DNA of 64,000 nt from Epiperipatus broadwayi (lineage: Eukaryota > Onychophora > Udeonychophora > Euonychophora > Peripatidae): positions 1,239,350-1,303,349 of the forward strand of contig JAQFVV010000274.1 in the NCBI GenBank assembly GCA_028023455.1, in the 5' to 3' direction. Below are positions 56,088 through 64,000 of the stretch, one piece after another (the stretch's first letter is position 1; every line of letters begins with the position of its first letter). A program made the position numbers and the translations under genes. The notes beneath the pieces are model-generated. The model had not been told where the DNA came from and did not search any database. It saw nothing but the letters and a program-made list of their open reading frames with translations.

Positions 56088-57540
56088 GTGATTAGTCTCA
56101 AACGGAATAAAAAGATATCAAATAATCCTAAATTGATTTATAGATTGGAAAATTATCTGTTACAGAATTTTATTAATGAGAAATACTATATCTATAGATG
56201 TTCATTGGATAAATTTAAAGGTTTACATAAAACAGTAAAATCAATTTTGAAAGTGATAAAGATTTGGGATACTTTCAAAAGTTTTCTAAATAATTACCGT
56301 AATAAATGGAATTATAAAATTAATATTAAATACGCTAAAAAATGGGAATGGTTTTTTAAAAAATTTAATTATACAAGATGATATAGAAGTGATAATGTCC
56401 GGAAGTTGGATAGTAAATACACGGAATGTATAAATCTAAATTCGAATAATTATATAAATTTAACGGACTATAAATTTTCAACTGAACAAAGTATTTTATT
56501 GAATAAAAATCCATTTTTTATTCCATTTATAGACAAAGATATAAAGAAAAAAATAACCACGGATATTGAATTGGCACATATATCATATGAAGAAAAAAAG
56601 AAACTGCATTGTGTTTTGAATAGTCATTTATATGAACTTGATATATCTGTTAGAGATTATAACTACAGAAGAATAATAGATGAAATTAAGAATGTATGTA
56701 ATGTGTATAAATTAACAATATGTAAAGAAGATAAAGGTTGTCGTTTTGTTGTGATATATAATAGGGATTATCATGATAAAATAGATCTGGTAATAAAAAA
56801 GAGGGATATATTGGATTGTCTAAAGAGATCGGAAGACAAATATGATAAAGACTAAATATGTAAATTTATTAAAAAAGATGAAAATTTGTAGATTTATTGA
56901 TGATGAGAAGTATAATTGTTTATATCCTAGGTCATATGAGAATCCATATATATTTGGTAAGATTAAGACACATAAAGAAGGTAACCCTTTAAGATTACTA
57001 TTCAATTTTAGTGATTTTATATTGAATAAATTTTGTAAATATTTGAAGATCGGAAGAGCGATTGGTTATGGGCAGTATTGTATAAAAAATACAGAGGCCA
57101 TTATTGATGAATTGAATAAGTTGAAAGTAAATAGAACATAGTATTTTTGTGATGGATATAGAGTCAATGTATCCTAGTATTCCTAGATTGAAAAGTATCG
57201 ATGTAGTAATAAAGGCATTATCGCTACACATTACTGATGATAACATTATTAATATAATAAAGGAAAGTTTAATTTTGATAAATAACAGTTTGTTTTTAAA
57301 TATAATAATCAATTTTGGAAATAAATAAGGGATGGGTAATGGATGTGCAATTAGTGGGTTAATGGCATCGATTTTTATTAATGATATGGAAAACAATATT
57401 ATAACAAGAAGTATAATTAAAAAAGAAGTAATATATTACGTTAGATATGTCGATGATAGTTTAGTAATAGGGAATAGAAGGATAGTACATAAATTATTTA
57501 GAAGTTTAATAATAATGCGGATAATATCCGTTTTACTATG
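56088..57540 (+). pseudogene. Penelope-like reverse transcriptase
   Basis: Seen in order, over at least four frames: an N-terminal helical domain (56,088-56,381) with 'SLDKFKGLHKTVKSILKV'; 'FSTEQSILLNKNPFFIP' (the family's 'LLxKGxxFxP' block, about 56,475); 'ICKEDKGCRFVVIYNRDYHD' (RT1, ADKG type, about 56,720); 'PYIFGKIKTHKEGNPLRLL' (RT2, about 56,945); 'VMDIESMYPSIP' (motif A, about 57,150); 'GMGNGCAISGLMASIFINDM' (motif B, 57,330); and 'YVRYVDDSLVIG' (motif C, about 57,440). Catalytic Asp residues of A and C are intact; shifts lie near 56,381, 56,850, 57,140 and 57,520. Telomerase-like RT fold is the established family relation. Confidence 0.8.
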
Positions 57541-58369
57541 AAGGAAATTGATAATGAGATTAGATATCTAGATATTGAGATGTTTTTGAGTCAAGATGGA
57601 AATATTGTGATTAGGCATTTTGTTAAAGATGATAAATTGAGAAAAATTATACCAATTGATTCAAGGCAGCCATGGATACAAAAGATGAACGTAATAAAGA
57701 ATTTTAAATATAAAAATGATAAATTTAACATTGATAGAAATTTTGCTAAATTGCAAAAAGAAAAATTTAAACAAGATTATGTAAAATGCGGATATGGGAT
57801 AAGACATATTAATAGTATTTTTATAGGAAATTATAAAAAGAGAAATAAGAGAAATAATAATAAAGATAAGAAGAAATGGATTAAAATTTCATATTTACCT
57901 AATGTATACAAAATTTTATCTAAAAAAAGGAAAAAATATTTGGATGAAAATATTAATGTGGGATGGGCTAATAGTAGAAATTTAGATAAGTTAATAACTA
58001 ATTATAGGTTAATAGACGAGATACAATATAAAAGGGGAATGGTTTATAAAATTACTTGTAAATTTTGTAATATGGTTTATTATGGGCAGACAGCAAAGCA
58101 ATTGAGCGAAAGAGCTAAGGAACATAGATCGGAAGCTATCGATAGGAAAGATGATAAGTCAGCATTATATGTTCATTATTTACAAACTGGACATAAAATT
58201 AATTGTACTGATAGTATAAGGGCTTTAAATTATATAAAAGATGTTAATAGACGCAGATTTTATTATACATTATATTATGTATAATAAAACTAATTGTATG
58301 AATATATATAAAGCGTCTATTGGAATGAATAATAAATGGTTGATGAAAAAAGAATGGATAGATAACTGA
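57538..58369 (+). pseudogene. Penelope-like linker and GIY-YIG endonuclease domain
   Basis: The frame from 57,538 continues the RT with 'IRYLDIEMFL' (motif D/E region), then a linker. The GIY-YIG domain follows: 'GMVYKITCKFCNMVYYGQTAKQLSERAKEHRS' (GIY-YIG strands, a Cys pair, and the Arg/His helix) and 'SALYVHYLQTGHKIN' (the HxxxxGH-type block). The frame ends at 58,284, but after a one-base shift near 58,260 the usual 'NCMNIYKASIGMNNKWLM' ending is readable to a stop at 58,367. Catalytic Glu is not obvious because the shift falls next to it. Target-site nicking is the known role of this domain. Confidence 0.75.
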
Positions 58370-58680
58370 TGTGGATGATTGTTTGGAATGCATTTTACGA
58401 AATGAAGATTTAAATTATAGTAGAGTTGTATAAGTTATATGATAATATAGGCTGTCCAATTCAGTTTCAGCTGTTCTATATGAATTGTTTATACTAATTG
58501 TATATTTCTTTTATTCTTTTGTCTTTTATTTTTTACTTATCATGTATTAACATAGATGTCGCTATGTATATGTAGTCGTAGTATTTTTGGAAGACATGTT
58601 TGAAAAGGGCAAAAAATAAATTTGCCGAAAAAGGCTTTTTATATAATTAATATAAGTGTTATGTTTTGTTGTTTATAAAT

Positions 58681-60520
58681 ATGTTTTTATAACATTTTAT
58701 TTGATTATATTGTATATATAAAAAAATGAAATAGCCTTAGAATTTTAAATTTTTTGCTGGAGATTGTTTAAAGTTTAAAAATGGATTGTTTATGCAGTTA
58801 ATTGACCACTTTATAAGTATTTATTAGTATTATTGTGGTCAATTAGGTATTTAATGTAAGGAAGGGAGATAGTTTATTAATGGAATTGATACATCTTGTC
58901 GGAAAGATGCAAAGTTATTTTATATTATTGTAGTATTAGTTGGATGGTTTCAAAATCCTTTATTCATTAATTCTTATCCTTTTGTCAACAATTAATAGCA
59001 GTTTCAATTATATTTAGTTAAGATAGTTTAATATTTAGATTGCAGTGTATGTGTATGCATGTATGACTCTGCATTATGTTTCATTTCATTTTCATCTTTA
59101 ATAACAATAAACAATAGTACATTCACAATAAAAACATTTAAATAAGAGTAATTATCTTAAATGTTTTTAAACAAATATATATTTCCAATAATTAATAGAT
59201 AGTTAAATCAATGAATTATTTTATAAACTGAATAAATTATTAATCATTTTTATTTGATAGTTAATTAATATTAATTTTTCTTTCAAGTTTGTAAAAGCTA
59301 TTTATTTTATTATTTGTATTTTTTTTCTTGTCTTCATTTAGTTTTAAAAATCAAAATGATTTTTTTTTTGAAAAGATTTGTTTTTGCAGATGTAATTAGT
59401 TAGTTAGCAAGATGCGTGGGAGTAACCTTGGGAAGGGAAAATGAACTTTGCTAAAAAGAGTTTTAGTTTTTAACAAAGATTTCCAGTGTAAAATTTGCTC
59501 TTTGTAAGGTAATTGTAACCAGTAAACAGTGGTTCATGTATTGTAAAAATTAAAGGCAGTTGATGAAGTCAAATTGACTTTGAAAAGACTTTAGAGTAAA
59601 CCTTCCAAAGGAGCTTAAGAACTTTATTATGGAAAAAAATTAATTAAAGAAATGCAATTCTAAGGTTTTAAAAAAAAAGGTACGTCGGTTTGATTAACTC
59701 TTCGATTTAAACATTTCTGAATTAATCCCTTTATAACTATTACTCTTTTAAAAATGTATGTTAATAATGCCCAGTCTACATTATTTCATTTAATTGCCAT
59801 TTTAAATAAGAATGGATTACATAAATATTATTGTTGTATCATTAAGCGTGTTTTTTTTATATATATGCAAAACGCATGCAGAACTGTTCAATAGAATATA
59901 TTTTAATTTCTCACTATTTTTCATGTAGTGTTCTTTGTGAAGATTATACATAGACTTAAGGATATGTTTATTTTGATAGATCATACTATGTTTAAGTTCA
60001 TCATAAGGAGATAACAGTATTCATTTATTTGATATTTCTGGAACTAATACGTATTTTTAAATTAAGGAAATAAAATGTAAGCTACTTCTGTTTAAATTGG
60101 ATAGAAGGATAGAAATGCGGGTAATTTTTGTTCTCTTCAATAAGGATGGAATATAAAATAAAGCATCATTAATTATGGAATTACTAAGGACAATTTAAAG
60201 TATTATTAAATGCTATTCAGAAAAATACTAAGGATATGTCTTATATTTTCAGTATAATAAAGGAGAAATTCACTGCTTGTGTATGATTTGGTACCTCGAA
60301 TGCTGGGCATATTTAAATTATGCTTATATTTTTTTTAAGTTATACTGCAGAAGTGCATTTTAGTTTAAATTCAGTTTGGAAGGTGTCCCATATTGTTTCG
60401 TAAAACCTGGAACCAAGCTTTGCAAGTGAACTTTTATTTTAAATTACAAAACTAATAACTTTGTTTCTTTATTTTTTTTTATTGCTTGTCATAATTAATA
60501 TATATGATAGGTAGATAGGC
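58681..60520. other. AT-rich DNA without recognised features
   Basis: No ORF or repeat supported. A somewhat purine-rich patch at 59,390-59,680 ('gggagtaaccttgggaaggg') has no match elsewhere in the window. Confidence 0.4.
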
Positions 60521-60645
60521 AGGGCCGGTGGAAGCGGGCATGCAACGCATGCTAGGCATGCGGGCGCTGGCAGAAGGAGGAGCCATCACTGAGAGATTAG
60601 CATCTGAAAAAGAAGGCGCCATCCCAGAGAAATTAAAACTCTACT
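60521..60645. other. GC-rich island, possible transposon terminus
   Basis: 'gcagggccggtggaagcggg' then 'catgcaacgcatgctaggca' and 'tgcgggcgctggcagaagg' stand out from the AT-rich surroundings. CAGGGCCGG is a common start of DNA-transposon ends, and nested GCATGC/ATGC repeats follow. No inverted partner was found within the window. Confidence 0.3.
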
Positions 60646-63600
60646 AACAAAAATACTCACATTTGAAGAATATTATTCTCAAATGTTTATTTACAAAAAT
60701 TATTGAGAGTAGATTGTTGAAAAACATATGAAGTCATATTATATCTTATTAAATGACACACACAAGCAGGCCTGCACACAAGCTCTGCTTAATATTAAAA
60801 ATATAAAACAATCAAATCTATTATTTATCATGAACAATAAACTAAACATAAAGTTTATTATATTACAAATTTCATATTGTAATGTTTATATTGTGCCCTT
60901 TTGTATGGGTCTCCAGATATATGATATAATTTAAAATATGACTAGCTCAATTAAATCATTATGCTCAGCTAAAATATGTACAACTATCTATTTAATATAT
61001 TTTTATATTGCTTATAACTTATCATATTAATTATCATAATTTATCAGAAATCAGCATAATTCGGATATGTCTGTACTAATTAAATAAATATTTACTAAAA
61101 ATCATGAGACTATGAAGTGAAGTTACAATTAGTAATTGGACTTACATTGAGTCAATGTCTTTCCAAGACACTGTCTCAATGGCATAAGAATACTATTACC
61201 TCTTTATTATCTCATTACTAACTCTACAGCATTCTTATGACTTTTATAAATGAATTATCTTTAATAATAATAGATAAATAAATCTCAAACTTGTGTTAAG
61301 GAAATATAATTAAACGATCTCAGGTTCTTCTAATTACCTTAAAGTAATCATAATTCGTGCAGATAGGAATGATAAGGGATTTAATATCAAACCTAAATAC
61401 ACCTAACTTATTCTAATAACAATAACTAACAATAATAATAATCTTTAGTGCATAGCTTAATTTATCTATATGATTATACTATTAATCACTAAGAAAATAA
61501 GTAAATCATATACATGTCTTTACATTTTCATAAATAGTACCTTAATTTGTTAAGTAGACCAAAATCATATAAGTGCCATAACAATTAGTAGCAATAGATA
61601 ATATTGTAATGATATATTGTGCATTATAGTTCCATTGTGACCCATTGTAATATTATATGTTAATGTCGATCCATTTCTATAAATTATATTAATAAAATAT
61701 TGTGTTTCTTTCTCTAATAATAAAATAATAAATTCACATTGTGCAAATACATTGTACATCAAATTATCTGTTGTCAAATGCTGTGGTATAAAATGATGAA
61801 TTCGACACACTTTTAAAATAATCTTAGAAAATTGATTTACATCAATTTTAACAAGTAACTTATTGACCCTGGTTTACACTAATACTACCGGAACTAAAGA
61901 AAATACAAACAAAAATAGTAAAATAATAATATTACAAATTTTTTTACACTGATACTATTTCCATAATCATAAGTAGATAATTTCATACATTTATTAAATG
62001 TCTAATCAATAACATTTAATTAAGATTATGACTTTAAATTTAATGAACTGATTTGATATCAATTAATATAAGAAAAAAGTTTTATATGAGATATCATTCA
62101 TGTAGAATGCCATGTAAATAAAAATCAAACTTTAATAATTAGAAATGCTATTCACTTAAGTCTTACTGTTATTTATATTATAACGAATTAGGATGTATTA
62201 CATTTACCATCAGTATTACTCAAATATTAATTGAATCAGATAAACTGATATAACTTTGTGTATAATAATCAATTATTGATTATCACTGTTTATTTCATTT
62301 CAATATAATATTATACTAGATGCCTTATCAAACATATGCAATACTCATTATATGTACTTTTCAAAAAATAATACTTTAGAAATTAATCAAACAACTTCAA
62401 ATTTTATAAAGCACCATATTTTAAATAAAATTCTATGATTCTTTTCCATTTAATTGTTACACTTTATTTATGAGTACTCTTATTCCTTCCTAATAAACTT
62501 CTATCTACAAATATCATTTAAACCTTATTTAATTTCAGAAAAACAAATAACCAATTTCAAGGAAACAAAAATAATAACGATCCAAACTCTCTTCAATACC
62601 TCTTCCTCTATACACAAGAAGTCCTTCAATCAATATATAAATTTCTATATAAAATTAACTTTCTTATCTAATAAAAATAAAATATATAGCTTAGTATACT
62701 TCTTACTTAACTTGATATTAAAGGAATTGTTAACTTATGCTAATAATAGATCTAATTCCTAATATTGTAACAGAAACATTAAAATTTATTCACGAAAGAA
62801 TCATATAATTATTTCTAGGTTCTCATATTACGTTGTACTAAATTTACATCATCAATTTAAAATATGCATATTAAAATAAAACTGTTATTATTAATCTTAT
62901 GTGTGTATATTATTTAAACATTAATACATTCATTCAATAATCATATAACATTTGGTTGATCTAAAGAAAACATAGTAAATACATCAAATTATTATTATTA
63001 TTACACAATTTTTACCATAAATGATACTTCAATGTACAGTCCATTACACGATGTCCTCCAAGATTTCAGTTTTACAAAATAATTTCACATTTACACTCAA
63101 CAATTATTCTTTAAAATATTATGTGTTGTATAATTATAAAATAAACTTAATGCAATAAAAAGTTATATTAGTATTTAGTTATTGTTTAAAAAAAATGTAA
63201 ATGTACCTTTCCTATCTTTAATAAATCAATAATTAATGAAATATTTATGTTAGTTAATAAATAAAACATATTACATCACATCCAACGGTGTCTTCTTTCA
63301 CTATATTGTTCTTTATCCTAGGTACAAATTTTCACCAAACATTACTTCCTTTTCCGGTACATCACGTGTTTTTTAAAAGTTTTTATGGAATAAATGAAAA
63401 CGTTCTTTTTTTTTTTAAAAAAATAAAATAAAATAAAAATAAAAGTCAAACTCAGTTCCACCATAAACAAAATAAAATTAAAATAGTTTATAGGATCCAT
63501 ATTCATTTCTTTAAGGAAAAATTTTTAAAAGTTATTATTTTTAAAATTAATCTATAGTTTATAAAGTTCTTGTTTAATTATTTTAATTGATTTGGGATAT

Positions 63601-64000
63601 CCACGTATATTTGCGCATTCCGTAACAGATATTTAGGTAAGATTATTTTTAGAGTCTTCTATACGACCAGCGTTCAGACTTTTAATATAATAATTTTATT
63701 TATAGGTACGTCTTTACCCATTAAATTTCCAATTTATTTGCCTTTTAAAACTGTCAAAATGTAGTCTTTTAAACCATAAAGACTTAACAAGGCAAATATT
63801 TATACAATTACTGTTACATATTATATCTTTACCAAGATATATATTTAAATTTATAATTTACAAATACTTGCTTCATAAAGAAGTATTTCTTTTTTTTTAA
63901 ATATCTATTTTATAAAAAATTAACTACCATTAGCTTTTAAATTTATACAAAGTCCAACGTATTACTGTTAGGCATCTAATAACTCTCCTAGTCAATCCAG
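60646..64000. other. AT-rich non-coding DNA to the window end
   Basis: Only short AT-driven open frames; no domain, RNA gene, repeat array or element end recognised on either strand. Confidence 0.4.

Larger units (their letters stand above)
55944..58680 (+). mobile_element. Penelope-like element with RT and GIY-YIG, 5' truncated
   Basis: Coding traces of an RT followed by a GIY-YIG nuclease and an AT-rich 3' end ('tgccgaaaaaggctttttat' at 58,621), all in one orientation. The left junction lies in the LTR at about 55,944. Order and motifs are those of GIY-YIG-bearing Penelope-like retroelements. Several frameshifts make it inactive, but motifs are much better kept than in the 17-20 kb pair. 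Confidence 0.8.

Noticed and set aside
61565-62762. Short frames at 61,565-61,810 and 62,454-62,762
   Set aside because: AT-driven low-complexity translations without motifs or repeat support.

Overview
The window looks like a strongly AT-rich piece of a metazoan (probably invertebrate) nuclear genome. It has long non-coding stretches, AT and CA microsatellites, and a dense, nested set of eukaryotic transposable elements: Merlin, hAT, LINE, Penelope-like, LTR and fold-back elements. Nothing bacterial in layout (operons, Shine-Dalgarno sites, IS elements) is present. I recognised no host gene, rRNA or tRNA gene. The species cannot be named from sequence alone.

Layout. 0-8 kb: broken Merlin (IS1595/ISXO2-like) transposons. 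A C-terminal fragment lies at the left edge, followed by degenerate tandem repeats. A second copy (N-terminal piece near 3.0 kb, DDE piece near 6.5 kb) is bracketed by inverted motifs at 2.42 and 8.08 kb. 8-11.7 kb: non-coding DNA ending in a coiled-coil, gag-like fragment. 11.7-16.4 kb: a decayed LINE on the minus strand (zinc-knuckle ORF1; ORF2 with endonuclease, FYMDD reverse transcriptase and a Cys/His finger). 17.2-20 kb: a head-to-tail pair of broken Penelope-like elements, the upstream piece carrying GIY-YIG and the downstream piece the RT. 20-21.6 kb: about 370-bp tandem repeats ending in a palindrome. 22-24.7 kb: dispersed repeat A, into which an hAT transposon (24,680-28,340) has inserted. 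That transposon has clear terminal inverted repeats and an uninterrupted 602-residue BED/hAT transposase. 29.5-31.2 kb: a second, dead hAT transposase. 31.3-31.8 kb: a fold-back element with arms of about 220 bp.

33-58.7 kb: two copies of what appears to be a large non-autonomous LTR retrotransposon (about 2.6-kb LTRs starting TGTAACC, a polypurine tract, no RT/integrase). Its only conserved coding region is a Lys/Glu-rich coiled-coil protein with a basic tail. Copy 1 (33,013-42,040) is complete and sits in a (TA)n tract. Copy 2 (from 46,067, also in (TA)n) is broken twice: by inverted repeat B with an adjacent tRNA-SINE-like segment (51.6-54.9 kb), and by a second Penelope-like element in its 3' LTR (55.9-58.7 kb). 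Between the copies lie a Penelope 3' remnant, another coiled-coil element and a Merlin-type end. 58.7-64 kb: AT-rich DNA with no supported gene.

There is no pathway here. The story is element biology: autonomous relics (Merlin, LINE, PLE, hAT), and LTR elements that encode only a structural-type protein and would need enzymes supplied from elsewhere.
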